A DNA stretch of 64,000 nucleotides from Pseudomonas maioricensis (GTDB taxonomy: Bacteria > Pseudomonadota > Gammaproteobacteria > Pseudomonadales > Pseudomonadaceae): assembly GCF_022790535.1 (NCBI RefSeq), contig NZ_LOHG01000015.1, positions 37,736 to 101,735 of the forward strand, given 5' to 3'. Below, in pieces: positions 54,360 through 62,566 of this stretch (the stretch's first letter is position 1; every line of letters begins with the position of its first letter). Under the pieces are notes generated by a model. The model did no database searches and was not told the origin of the DNA. It saw only the letters and a program-made list of their open reading frames with translations. Made by a program: the position numbers and the translations under genes.

Positions 54360-55613
54360 ATGCCCAAAAAAATGTTGATCTTGGCGTTTCTTGCGGCGAA
54401 CAGCCTTGTGATGGCTGCGTGTCAATCAAAGCTGCCTCAACAGCATCTTGAACAGGTTGCAAAAGATTGGAGTATGACTGTTCGAGCTGCACAAGTGATG
54501 CCGATTTATCCCTTGGAAGAGTACATACTTCCCGGCGATCTTTATCTGTCACATCAATCCGTTGATGCGGAAATTGAAACCTGGAAAGAAAAAGGTTTCC
54601 TGCCACTGGTCAATCGGGACAATTACATTCCAATCAGCACGACTTACTACGACGAGTATTACTCACGTGCAGCGTCTGAAAACCGACCGTCTTTTGCACA
54701 CCCTCCCGCGGCAGCATTTCCCAGCTATAGCTTCACCGTTGACAGTCGTGGGTCAGCGGGGTTTGCGCTCCCGCTCGCTTCCGTGCCCATTGCACTGTCC
54801 GCCGCTGGAGCGCAAAGCGCTACAGGGTCTGTAGTTCTAAAAGGTGCTACAAGCCTGGGGTTACCTAACCAAAAAATGGATGAAATTGTTCAAGCATGGG
54901 CCAGCGCGCCCCTTAACAAAGCCTGGCTGAGTCGTGCCTCAAAATTAACGTCTTCTCCCCCAATGTTAAGAGTCATCACTCGTGTTTTCAGCATAACTGG
55001 AGCGACGGTATCACTTACATTCAGCACTGTCTCTGGAGGATCACTGAATGTAGGTGCTCCCGCAAGCACCCCTGACCTCGTCAGTACTTCTTCCGCCAGC
55101 TATGATGCGCTCATAAGCAATCTCAATACTCAGGTCGCACTAAAAACCGGTTCAAATGTTGGCGATTTACCGACTGCACCTAATGAGTCTGACCTAATAA
55201 GCAAGGATCCTGAGTTGGCGGCATTGCAGGCAGACATTGAATTAATTAAACGTCTAAAAACTCAACAACAACTTCAAGCCCTAAGACAACAGATTTCCAG
55301 TGCGGCCATGGAAAGCAAGTTTGGTGGTTATCTTCTCCCCGGCGCTTCGATAAAAATAGCCTCTCGTTCTGAGCGCGGAGTCACGATGGATGAAACATTC
55401 AAAAAACCGTTGGTCATTGGGTATTGGGCATCTCAATATCTGGTCAGGCGAGACGGTGGTCTCATTCCTGTTGGGGAGGTCCAAGAGGTTATTGACAATC
55501 CAAAGCTTTATAAAGAATTAGAAGCCAGGGCTTATGAGATTTCACACGCAACGCCGGGATCATCACCTGTAGATTCTGGCGTGCCAGACGCAGACCCATT
55601 TACAAAACCCTAA
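54360..55613 (+). CDS. Unrecognised lipoprotein, 417 residues, paralogue of the preceding gene product
   Basis: Lipobox MAAC at residues 18-21. The mature protein has VMPIYPLEEYILPGDLYLSH near its start, a Gly/Ala/Ser-rich middle (SAGFALPLASVPIALSAAGA), the section LRVITRVFSITGATVSLTFS, a coiled coil at about 285-315 (LQADIELIKRLKTQQQLQAL) and a closing segment RGVTMDETFKKPLVIGYWAS. The same landmarks in the same order occur in the 393-residue protein. Lipidation and the TM anchor of the partner would place them on facing or identical membranes. The 135-bp gap upstream has no gene; GGGAA precedes the ATG. Confidence 0.78.
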   Translation: MPKKMLILAFLAANSLVMAACQSKLPQQHLEQVAKDWSMTVRAAQVMPIYPLEEYILPGDLYLSHQSVDAEIETWKEKGFLPLVNRDNYIPISTTYYDEYYSRAASENRPSFAHPPAAAFPSYSFTVDSRGSAGFALPLASVPIALSAAGAQSATGSVVLKGATSLGLPNQKMDEIVQAWASAPLNKAWLSRASKLTSSPPMLRVITRVFSITGATVSLTFSTVSGGSLNVGAPASTPDLVSTSSASYDALISNLNTQVALKTGSNVGDLPTAPNESDLISKDPELAALQADIELIKRLKTQQQLQALRQQISSAAMESKFGGYLLPGASIKIASRSERGVTMDETFKKPLVIGYWASQYLVRRDGGLIPVGEVQEVIDNPKLYKELEARAYEISHATPGSSPVDSGVPDADPFTKP

Positions 55614-55629
55614 ATAGGCAGGCAACTCC

Positions 55630-55953
55630 ATGAGCCAGATTTTCGAAAAAAATTCAAACATCATTTGCGCCCTAATCGACCTAAATGACGGTAATGCGGA
55701 AGATGCAATATTTGATATGCTTCTTGAATCTGGAGCTGCAAAAAACTGGAGTTATAAAGTATTTTGGGCTACTTCAAATAGGTCCAGTAAAATCATAACG
55801 CTCTGCAAGACTCTGAGCACATCTGGAAAGGTAAAAATACTTATTGAAATTCCTGAAGATCTACTGAACATCCGAAAAGAGCAAGCATCTGCGGCCGGCT
55901 TCACTCAATACACCGTGAGTACAGGCAACTCTCACGCTATGATTTATTTCTAA
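55630..55953 (+). CDS. Unrecognised small cytoplasmic protein, 107 residues
   Basis: No signal peptide and no TM. It looks like a small alpha/beta fold: IFEKNSNIICALIDLNDGNA, DAIFDMLLESGAAKNWSYKV, IITLCKTLSTSGKVKILIEI and FTQYTVSTGNSHAMIYF. It starts 16 bp after the lipoprotein stop, with GGCAGGCAACTCC before the ATG, and has the same AT-rich composition, so it is taken as the last cassette gene. It may be a regulator or an accessory protein. Not recognised. Confidence 0.7.
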   Translation: MSQIFEKNSNIICALIDLNDGNAEDAIFDMLLESGAAKNWSYKVFWATSNRSSKIITLCKTLSTSGKVKILIEIPEDLLNIRKEQASAAGFTQYTVSTGNSHAMIYF

Positions 55954-56171
55954 GCATCTGCCAAGGACCTCTGGGCGCAAACTCCCTTCTTGAACACCTA
56001 CGCACGTTGGGCTGGTTCCTGTTTTTCAGGTCAGCTAATCCTCAGGCAGTAACTGGCCGCAAAAAAAGCGATCCAGTGCGTAGTCGACGGCCTCTAGTAA
56101 CGTTCTCGCCGCTTACGCAATACATCCCTGTTCTTGTGGTCTTTACAGCGACTCTGCAAAGGACAGGCTCC

Positions 56172-56774
56172 ATGTCAATTCGCTCAACGCTCTGCTTGTT
56201 GGCCCTGCCGTTGTTCGCAGGCTGCCAATTTCTCCCTCACACAAACTATTTCACCGCACCTGAAAACGAGGCCAATCCCGCCTGGATACGCATCGTCAAC
56301 TTCACTCAGCATGCCGATATTTATCAATACGAAAACGGTGTGCGTTCGGGGGGCGTCATACGCAGCGGGCCGCTTCCGTTTACTCATACGCAGGATGAGG
56401 GGATGCCCAAAGCAGGACAAGACCTGACGTGGGACTACTTCGAGACACGAATCCGGCCTGGTATCGAAACGAAGGTGGGTATGTTCTGGGAGGGTTCGCG
56501 CACCCGCTCTTGCTACGTCACAACGAAGTTCACGCCCCAGGCCGGGCGTTATTATCAATTCAGGCTGACCTCCGGTTCAGGAGGCACCTGCACGTTGTAC
56601 CCTTCGCTGATCGAGCGCGACAAAGACGGGACCGGCTGGCATCTCACCCCTAACCCGAACGTGACTTACTACGGCGACGGGCCAACGGCCAAAACGCATT
56701 ACAACAACAGCCGCTTCGAGGATCCGAAGTACCAGCCACCTCCTGAGCTCTATCCCGGCACGGATGTCAGGTAG
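56172..56774 (+). CDS. Lipoprotein of unknown function, 200 residues
   Basis: Leader MSIRSTLCLLALPLFAGC with the lipobox FAGC. The mature part is probably a beta-rich periplasmic protein (PAWIRIVNFTQHADIYQYEN, WEGSRTRSCYVTTKFTPQAG, RYYQFRLTSGSGGTCTLYPS) with two cysteines likely forming a disulphide. No family was recognised. The ATG at 56172 is preceded by GGACAGG; the open frame upstream is not protein-like. Composition returns to the host average here, so it probably lies outside the AT-rich cassette. Confidence 0.75.
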   Translation: MSIRSTLCLLALPLFAGCQFLPHTNYFTAPENEANPAWIRIVNFTQHADIYQYENGVRSGGVIRSGPLPFTHTQDEGMPKAGQDLTWDYFETRIRPGIETKVGMFWEGSRTRSCYVTTKFTPQAGRYYQFRLTSGSGGTCTLYPSLIERDKDGTGWHLTPNPNVTYYGDGPTAKTHYNNSRFEDPKYQPPPELYPGTDVR

Positions 56775-56968
56775 TGGGCTAGCTGAATCGCCACCGTAAG
56801 CCCCGGTGACGCGATAGCGTTGGCGGCGGGTGGGTTGAGTGCCGTGTTGCTGAGTGGCTTGTTCGTCGCGTCCATTATGCCGATCTGGTTCTAGATTTAT
56901 GTCTCGGCTGGCAATAGCGAGTTAACGACAGACCGCATCGCCAGCACGTGTCAGATTATTTAATTCTT

Positions 56969-57041
56969 TGTAGGAGCTGCCGAAGGCTGCGAAGCATTCA
57001 TCCTGACACTCCGCCATCGCAGCCTTCGGCAGCCCCTACAG
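56969..57041. repeat. GCTGCCGAAGG hairpin
   Basis: TGTAGGAGCTGCCGAAGGCT at 56969 pairs with its complement, which ends GGCAGCCCCTACAG at 57041. The rest of the gap 56775-57180 shows no gene. Confidence 0.85.
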
Positions 57042-57180
57042 ATCCAGTGTTTGCTGCAGGACCGCACGGGGGCTGCTCAGGGATTGGGTTCAATTCGGTG
57101 ATTAGTGGTTTTCAGGTTGTACGATAACTACTAGGCTGATGCCGTCTTGAATGCTGGACTCAAATAACAAGGAGCGTGAA

Positions 57181-58602
57181 ATGCGCCAATTGAACGAAGC
57201 CCTGATGCAGGCCATTGAGCAGGTCGTCGGCCCTGCGGGTTTGATCAGTAATGCTGAAGACATGCAGAGTTATCTCAGTGATTGGCGCAACGCTTATCGG
57301 GGGCTGGCTGCTTTGGTGGTTCGTCCGGCCAGCACCGCTGAGGTCGCCGAAGTTGTACGGCTATGTCATGAGGCCGGTGTTGCGCTGGTGCCGCAGGGGG
57401 GCAATACCGGTTTGTGTGGAGGTTCGATACCCGATGCTTCGGGCACTCAGGTAGTGCTGTCGCTGACCCGCATGAACACGATTCGCGCTATCGATCCGGC
57501 CAACGAAACCATTACGGTCGAGGCGGGCGTCATTCTGCAGCATTTGCAGGAAGCTGCCGCAGAAGCGGGGCGCCTGTTCCCGCTATCACTGGGCGCCGAG
57601 GGTAGCTGTACGGTGGGCGGTAACCTGGCTACCAATGCTGGCGGCACCGCTGTGTTGCGTTACGGCAACATGCGCGACCTCACGCTGGGGTTGGAAGTGG
57701 TTCTGCCGGACGGTCGTATATGGGACGGTCTGCGCGGGCTGCGCAAAGACAATACTGGCTACGACCTCAAGCACATGTTCATCGGTTCTGAAGGCACGTT
57801 AGGGATTATCACTGCTGCGGTGCTCAAGCTATTTCCCGCCGTGCGCAGCCTGACCACGGCGTGGGTGGCGCTGCCCAGTCCTCAGGCAGCGGTCGATTTG
57901 ATTGGGCGCATGCGCGCGCTGTGTGGCGACCGTCTGACCGGCTTCGAATTGATGTCGCGGCAAAGCGTGGACTTCGTTCTGCAGCATGTGGCCGGTTGTA
58001 GTGATCTGTTCGGTCAGATTCATCCTTGGTACGTGCTGATCGAACTGAGCGACACATTGGTCGATGCTCCATTGGCAGAAATGCTCGAAACCGGCCTCGG
58101 CGAAGCCTTCGAACATGATGAGGCTCTTGATGCGGTGGTCGCCAGTAATCAGGCGCAAGTTGCTGGGTTATGGGCATTGCGCGAGGGGATTTCGGAGGCG
58201 CAGAACCATGAGGGCCCCAGCCTGAAACACGATATCAGCGTGCCTGTCAGCAGTATCCCAGCGTTCATTGAGGCAACGGATCGCAAGCTGTTAGCGGCTT
58301 TTCCAGGCGTGCGAATCGTTTCTTACGGGCACGTGGGCGACGGCAATCTGCATTACAACATCAGCAAACCACTTGGTGCCGAGGATGCTCCGTTCAAGGC
58401 GCAGGCTGAGGCGATCATGCATGTCATCTACGAGGCGACCATGGCGTTCGCAGGCAGCATCAGCGCTGAGCACGGCCTGGGTCAGGCCAAACGTGAGGCT
58501 GCGCAATTGTATAAAGCGCCGCTGGAGCTGGAACTGATGCGCACCCTTAAACAAGCGCTGGACCCAAGCGGCATCATGAACCCCGGCAAGATGCTTTCCT
58601 GA
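57181..58602 (+). CDS. FAD-binding D-2-hydroxyacid dehydrogenase (GlcD/D2HGDH family)
   Basis: Flavoprotein of 473 residues. The FAD-binding type 4 domain (about 35-215) has ALVVRPASTAEVAEVVRLCH, the pyrophosphate loop VPQGGNTGLCGGSIPD and GGNLATNAGGTAVLRYGNMR. The C-terminal oxidase domain contains GHVGDGNLHYNI and SAEHGLGQAKR, the family's metal and substrate-binding elements. It oxidises a D-2-hydroxyacid such as D-2-hydroxyglutarate or D-lactate and passes electrons to a flavoprotein or quinone. The ATG at 57181 is preceded by GGAG; the ORF could start ten codons earlier without an RBS. It appears monocistronic. Confidence 0.93.
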   Translation: MRQLNEALMQAIEQVVGPAGLISNAEDMQSYLSDWRNAYRGLAALVVRPASTAEVAEVVRLCHEAGVALVPQGGNTGLCGGSIPDASGTQVVLSLTRMNTIRAIDPANETITVEAGVILQHLQEAAAEAGRLFPLSLGAEGSCTVGGNLATNAGGTAVLRYGNMRDLTLGLEVVLPDGRIWDGLRGLRKDNTGYDLKHMFIGSEGTLGIITAAVLKLFPAVRSLTTAWVALPSPQAAVDLIGRMRALCGDRLTGFELMSRQSVDFVLQHVAGCSDLFGQIHPWYVLIELSDTLVDAPLAEMLETGLGEAFEHDEALDAVVASNQAQVAGLWALREGISEAQNHEGPSLKHDISVPVSSIPAFIEATDRKLLAAFPGVRIVSYGHVGDGNLHYNISKPLGAEDAPFKAQAEAIMHVIYEATMAFAGSISAEHGLGQAKREAAQLYKAPLELELMRTLKQALDPSGIMNPGKMLS

Positions 58603-58631
58603 ACGACTGCCTCAAGCTGAAATGCAAAACC

Positions 58632-58709
58632 GGTAGGAGCGAACTTGTTCGCGAGACGATATTCCTGAGTTCGCAGAACCGAAGCCTCGCGAACAAGTTC
58701 GCTCCTGCC
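58632..58709. repeat. REP inverted pair, GAACTTGTTCGCGA variant
   Basis: GGTAGGAGCGAACTTGTTCG and its complement, which ends GAACAAGTTCGCTCCTGCC, lie between convergent genes and could end both transcripts. Confidence 0.85.
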
Positions 58710-58743
58710 AAGGGCGCAGAGCCTTCAGACTCTGAGCGGAGGG

Positions 58744-59274
58744 TTACCCCTCGCAGAACCTCAACCGATTACCGAACGGGTCATAAACCTGCAGCTCTTT
58801 ACCCCAGCCTTGCTCGACAATATCCGGCCGCCCGAATCCATAACGCTTGGCCTGCAATTCATCGCGAAGCAGTTCGATGTTCTGCGTGGGGATGAAGACT
58901 GTGGCGCCGGGGCTGGCGTCGCCGTGGTGTTCGGAAAGGTGCAGTTGCAGGCCGTTTCGGTTTATCCCCAGATACAGCGGCAAGTCTGCTTCGAACCGGT
59001 GCTCGAACTCGACGCTGAAACCGAGGAAGTCGAGATAAAACTCGCGTGCCTTGGCTTCGTCGAATGATCGCAGGATGGGGATTGGTTTTTCGAAAGCGAT
59101 TCCCGGTTGGGCGGCTTCTTGAGGCAGTAGCGCTGACGCAGTGTTCCAGTCTTTATGGCCCAGTTGATGGGCGACCAGTTCAAGTGCTGCGGAGTGGGAA
59201 ATGTCCTGACCGGACGTGGCCAGATCAGCGCGCAGGCGCTTGGCCATTTGCTTGGCTTGTTCGATTGAAAACAT
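58744..59274 (-). CDS. Glyoxalase/VOC-family protein with an N-terminal helical domain
   Basis: Protein of 176 residues. The first 55 residues (FSIEQAKQMAKRLRADLATS, AALELVAHQLGHKDWNTASAL) match the glyoxalase-related N-terminal domain. The rest is a VOC (vicinal oxygen chelate) fold, IPILRSFDEAKAREFYLDFLGFSVEFEHRF ... LQLHLSEHHGD ... LQVYDPFGNRLRF, similar to bleomycin-resistance proteins. Possible metal ligands are present (His in LQLHLSEH, Glu of KELQVYDP). The activity is unknown. GGAGG lies before the ATG at 59274; upstream in-frame residues are rejected. Confidence 0.88.
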   Translation of the reverse strand: MFSIEQAKQMAKRLRADLATSGQDISHSAALELVAHQLGHKDWNTASALLPQEAAQPGIAFEKPIPILRSFDEAKAREFYLDFLGFSVEFEHRFEADLPLYLGINRNGLQLHLSEHHGDASPGATVFIPTQNIELLRDELQAKRYGFGRPDIVEQGWGKELQVYDPFGNRLRFCEG

Positions 59275-59452
59275 CGTTCCTCCAGTAGTCGAGGCATTCT
59301 GGTGCTCGCGTTGCCAAACCTGGACTATCAAGAGATGCGACAGGGTTCGGAAAAGAAAACATGCTTTCACCTTTCCCAGCGGGAGCGAGCGGCAGGCAGC
59401 ATTGGCCTGTAGCGATCATACACAGGCACCACTGAGGACGGAATGCAGAGAC

Positions 59453-59483
59453 GAAAAAAAGCCGCTGGCAAAAGTCAGCGGCT
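59453..59483 (-). terminator. Rho-independent terminator, minus strand
   Basis: On the minus strand AGCCGCTG, a short loop, CAGCGGCT, then a T run, 16 bp after the stop of the glycine-zipper gene. Strong and typical. Confidence 0.85.
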
Positions 59484-59498
59484 CTTCACGCTCAGGAG

Positions 59499-59837
59499 TT
59501 ACCAGCGACCATAGCCACGGCCGTGGTCGTAGTCGCGGCGGGGGCCATGATCGTAGTATCCGCGCCGTGGTGGATCGTAGCGGCGGTATTCAACCGGGCG
59601 CACCGGAACATAGCGCACGGCCTGGTATTGCGGCTGATAACGCGGCTGTGGCCGATATTCCTGATAGCGCGGGCGGTCATGGTCCCTGCTTGAGTTGCTG
59701 ATCACGGTGGCCAATACCGCGCCCACGGCTGCACCGGCGATGACGGGGACGATCACGTCGCGTTCATTGGCGGTAGCGGCTCCGGCAACGAGCAGGCTAC
59801 CGGACAGGATCAGGACTTGGGTCATCTTCGAAAACAT
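59499..59837 (-). CDS. Small exported glycine-zipper protein with an Arg/Tyr/Pro-rich tail
   Basis: Protein of 112 residues with a signal peptide ending near AATAN, then VIVPVIAGAAVGAVLATVIS, a glycine-zipper-like TM segment, and a low-complexity tail of Arg, Tyr, Pro, Asp and Gly (PRYQEYRPQPRYQPQYQ, RRDYDHGRGYGRW). Similar small envelope proteins are common in pseudomonads, but their function is unknown. GGAGACACC precedes the ATG. A strong terminator follows. Confidence 0.8.
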   Translation of the reverse strand: MFSKMTQVLILSGSLLVAGAATANERDVIVPVIAGAAVGAVLATVISNSSRDHDRPRYQEYRPQPRYQPQYQAVRYVPVRPVEYRRYDPPRRGYYDHGPRRDYDHGRGYGRW

Positions 59838-59947
59838 GGTGTCTCCTTTGGCGAAAATGTGGGGATCGCCATGGACGTATGAAACACCCATTTCATGTAA
59901 ACGGAGGTCTGGATTCGGTAAAGGTTAGGTAAAGCGTGGCGTAAACG

Positions 59948-61669
59948 TCAGTCGCTGATCACGCTTTTGATTCGGCTGGTGAGCTCGTCCATCGAGAACG
60001 GCTTGGTCAGCAGATGCATGCCTTGTTCCAGGTGGTCTCCCCAGCCCAGCGCGTTATGCGCATAGCCAGTGATGAACAGCACTTTGAGGTCGGGGCGCAG
60101 GCTGCGTCCCGCGTCCGCGACCTGTCGGCCATTGATGCCGCCGGGCAGGCCAACATCGGTCACCAACAGATCAATTTGCTGGCTGGACTGCAGTACTTTC
60201 AGGCCGCTGGCGCCATCGGCCGCCTCGATGGCGGTATAGCCCAGGTCTTCGAGCACTTCGCGGATCAGCATGCGTACCGTGTGTTCGTCGTCGATCAGCA
60301 GAACCGTTTCGCCTTTTCCGGTTGCAGGCAGAGAGGGCGGAGCAAATGGCGTGTCTGGGGTTATGGTTTCTACGCGCGACCTCGGCAGGTACAAGGTCAT
60401 GGTGGTGCCCACGCCTATCACCGACTGTATCTGTACGCTGCCACCGGATTGCCGCACAAAACCGTAGATCATCGACAGGCCCAGGCCTGTGCCTTCGCCC
60501 ATGGGTTTGGTGGTGAAGAACGGGTCGAACGCATGGGCAATTACGTCGCTGCTCATGCCGCTACCGGTGTCGCTGACACTCAGGGTCAAGTACTCGCCGA
60601 CCGGCAGATCGTGCTCTGCGGCAGCCTTCGCTTGCAGAACGCAGTTGCCGGTGCGAATGATCAGGCTGCCCCCCGAAGCCATGGCATCGCGGGCATTGAT
60701 GCAGAGGTTGAGCAGGGCGTTTTCCAGTTGGTTGGGATCGACCTGAGTCAGCCACAGGTCGGCTTCGTTGTAGACCTGCACATCGATAGAGGGGCCTATG
60801 GTGCTGCGAATCAGCTCAAGCATCCCTGCGACCAGACGGTTAACGTCGGTGGCGCTGGGCTCCAGCGTCTGGCGGCGTGAAAAGGCCAGCAATCGATGCG
60901 TCAACGCGGCGGCCCGTCGAGAGGCACCCTGTGCCGCATCGAGGTAGCGATCCATTTCATCTGCGCGATTCTGGGCAACCCGCAGTCTGATCATTTCCAG
61001 GCTTCCGATGATCCCGGTGAGCAGGTTGTTGAAGTCGTGAGCCAGGCCGCCCGTCAGTTGGCCCACGGCCTCCATTTTCTGGCTTTGTCTCAGTTGCTGC
61101 TCCAGCAAACGCTGGACGGTCATCTCGATGCCGACGCCCGTACGCCGTACAGCCTGACCCGCATTATTAAAGTAGGTATGGCCGCGAGAGAGTACCCAGC
61201 GCACGGAGCCGTCAGGATGAATGATGCGGTATTCCAGCTCGAGATCGCCGCTGTTGACCAACCCGCCCGCCATGGTTTTGCGAAGTGCCGCCAGGTCGTC
61301 GGCGTGTACGTTGGCGAGAAAGTCCTGACGTTTGATACCCGAGGCAGCCTGCACCGGGTCGATCCCGTACAACTCGCTGATGCCCGCGTCACAGTAGAAA
61401 CAGTCATTGGACACTTCGTAGGTCCAGACGCCGACACCACTTACCGCTGACAGGGCCAAGCGGGCGAAGTCCATGGAGTCATGCAGCGCTGTTTCGTCTT
61501 CCTGCTCGGCTGTCACATCCCGAACCCCGGCCTCCCGAACTTGCATGATTCGCAGAGCGGCCAGGCGCGCGTCATCGATGCTTGCGTAATGGCCGTCGCG
61601 CACTTGCGTTTCGAGCAGTGCGGAAAGTGCAAGATCTAAGGCCAGGTCCTGGGGTGCCCGATAGGACAT
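59948..61669 (-). CDS. Hybrid sensor histidine kinase (PAS-HisKA-HATPase-receiver)
   Basis: Soluble protein of 573 residues. A short N-terminal helical part is followed by a PAS/PAC domain (about 60-185; WTYEVSNDCFYCDAGISELY, IIHPDGSVRWVLSRG), HisKA with GQLTGGLAHDFNNLLTGIIG (His211), HATPase (about 300-430; GEGTGLGLSMIYGFVRQSGG) and a receiver (about 455-570) with Asp505 in LLVTDVGLPGGINGRQ. The catalytic part closely resembles that of the kinase at 45375, suggesting a shared origin. The start at ATG 61669 is supported only by AGAGAAC; an in-frame ATG 37 codons upstream is possible. No partner gene is adjacent. Confidence 0.9.
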   Translation of the reverse strand: MSYRAPQDLALDLALSALLETQVRDGHYASIDDARLAALRIMQVREAGVRDVTAEQEDETALHDSMDFARLALSAVSGVGVWTYEVSNDCFYCDAGISELYGIDPVQAASGIKRQDFLANVHADDLAALRKTMAGGLVNSGDLELEYRIIHPDGSVRWVLSRGHTYFNNAGQAVRRTGVGIEMTVQRLLEQQLRQSQKMEAVGQLTGGLAHDFNNLLTGIIGSLEMIRLRVAQNRADEMDRYLDAAQGASRRAAALTHRLLAFSRRQTLEPSATDVNRLVAGMLELIRSTIGPSIDVQVYNEADLWLTQVDPNQLENALLNLCINARDAMASGGSLIIRTGNCVLQAKAAAEHDLPVGEYLTLSVSDTGSGMSSDVIAHAFDPFFTTKPMGEGTGLGLSMIYGFVRQSGGSVQIQSVIGVGTTMTLYLPRSRVETITPDTPFAPPSLPATGKGETVLLIDDEHTVRMLIREVLEDLGYTAIEAADGASGLKVLQSSQQIDLLVTDVGLPGGINGRQVADAGRSLRPDLKVLFITGYAHNALGWGDHLEQGMHLLTKPFSMDELTSRIKSVISD

Positions 61670-61845
61670 GCGCAGTTCTCTGTACGGGGAGATGAGGGAG
61701 TCGGGGATTATCACACAAGCGCGGGGAAAAACTGCGAGTCCCGATAGGCTGCTTTGATTGTCATTCGAGTTCGTCAGCAAGAACCGGGTAGAGCTTCTGC
61801 CGGATCGTGGCTTTGATACAGGCTCTACCTCAATAGGAGCTCGGT

Positions 61846-62313
61846 ATGAACTTTCGAATCACAGGTCTATCCCCTGAACCCTTCCAGGCGCTGTTTGGTT
61901 TGTCTGATGAGGCCTTGAAAGCGCTTGGCGTGAAGCGCTACCACGTCGACAAGAAACCAGGCTTCCCTGACCGCGTAGAATTGCTGGATGCGGAAGTTGG
62001 AGAGACCGTGCTGTTGCTGAACCACGTTTGCCAACCGGCATCCACGCCTTATCGAGCCACCCATGCGATTTTTATACGCGAAGGCGCGAGCCAGACTTAC
62101 GACGCGATCAACCAAGTGCCCGAGTCGATGCGTGTCCGCCTGTTGTCGCTCAGAGGCTATGACGCCGAAGGGATGATGATCGAGGCCGATGTAGTGGAGG
62201 GTGTCGCGATAGAACCGGTGATTGAGCAGATATTTGCCAACCCGGAGGTGAACTATATTCACGTCCACAACGCCAGAAGAGGATGTTATGCGGGGCGGGT
62301 GGATCGGCTGTAG
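61846..62313 (+). CDS. DUF1203 domain protein
   Basis: Protein of 155 residues with the DUF1203 pattern: FRITGLSPEPFQALFGLSDE, YHVDKKPGFPDRVELLDAEV, ETVLLLNHVCQPASTPYRATHAIFI and the end VNYIHVHNARRGCYAGRVDR. Its function is unknown. Conserved His, Cys and Arg at the C-terminus suggest an active site. TAGGAGCTCGGT precedes the ATG. It is single and divergent from the hybrid kinase gene by about 175 bp. Confidence 0.88.
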   Translation: MNFRITGLSPEPFQALFGLSDEALKALGVKRYHVDKKPGFPDRVELLDAEVGETVLLLNHVCQPASTPYRATHAIFIREGASQTYDAINQVPESMRVRLLSLRGYDAEGMMIEADVVEGVAIEPVIEQIFANPEVNYIHVHNARRGCYAGRVDRL

Positions 62314-62367
62314 TCAGCGTCGCTCGCACGACCTCTCGCTGGGTGGTCCTGCGGAATTGCACCGTTA

Positions 62368-62440
62368 TGTGGGAGCGAGGCTTGCCCGCGATAAGTACCA
62401 CCCCGGTTTACCTGACCGACCACAGTCCCGCTGTCGCGGG
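62368..62440. repeat. REP unit
   Basis: TGTGGGAGCGAGGCTTGCCC at 62368, with a partial complementary segment (TGTCGCGGGCAG) near 62436. It lies between the DUF1203 gene and the transporter. Confidence 0.65.
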
Positions 62441-62566
62441 CAGCCCCCAACGTCAGGTTTGCGGCGAAAAGTCCTCCACAGGCAAATCTATTCAGATGTT
62501 TCAAGATTTTTGCCGTCATCAAACGCCATAATGCGGCGATCAAAATCATGTGTGAGATCGAGTGCT

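Noticed and set aside
54221..54451. 76-codon frame overlapping the start of the lipoprotein gene
   Set aside because: Overlaps the well-supported lipoprotein signal sequence in another frame and ends in a non-protein-like tail.
51590..56171. Prophage or integrative element for the AT-rich cassette
   Set aside because: No integrase, tRNA, att duplication, capsid or replication gene was found at either border.
62288..62566. Extension of the DMT transporter upstream
   Set aside because: It reads through a REP unit and the end of the DUF1203 gene.
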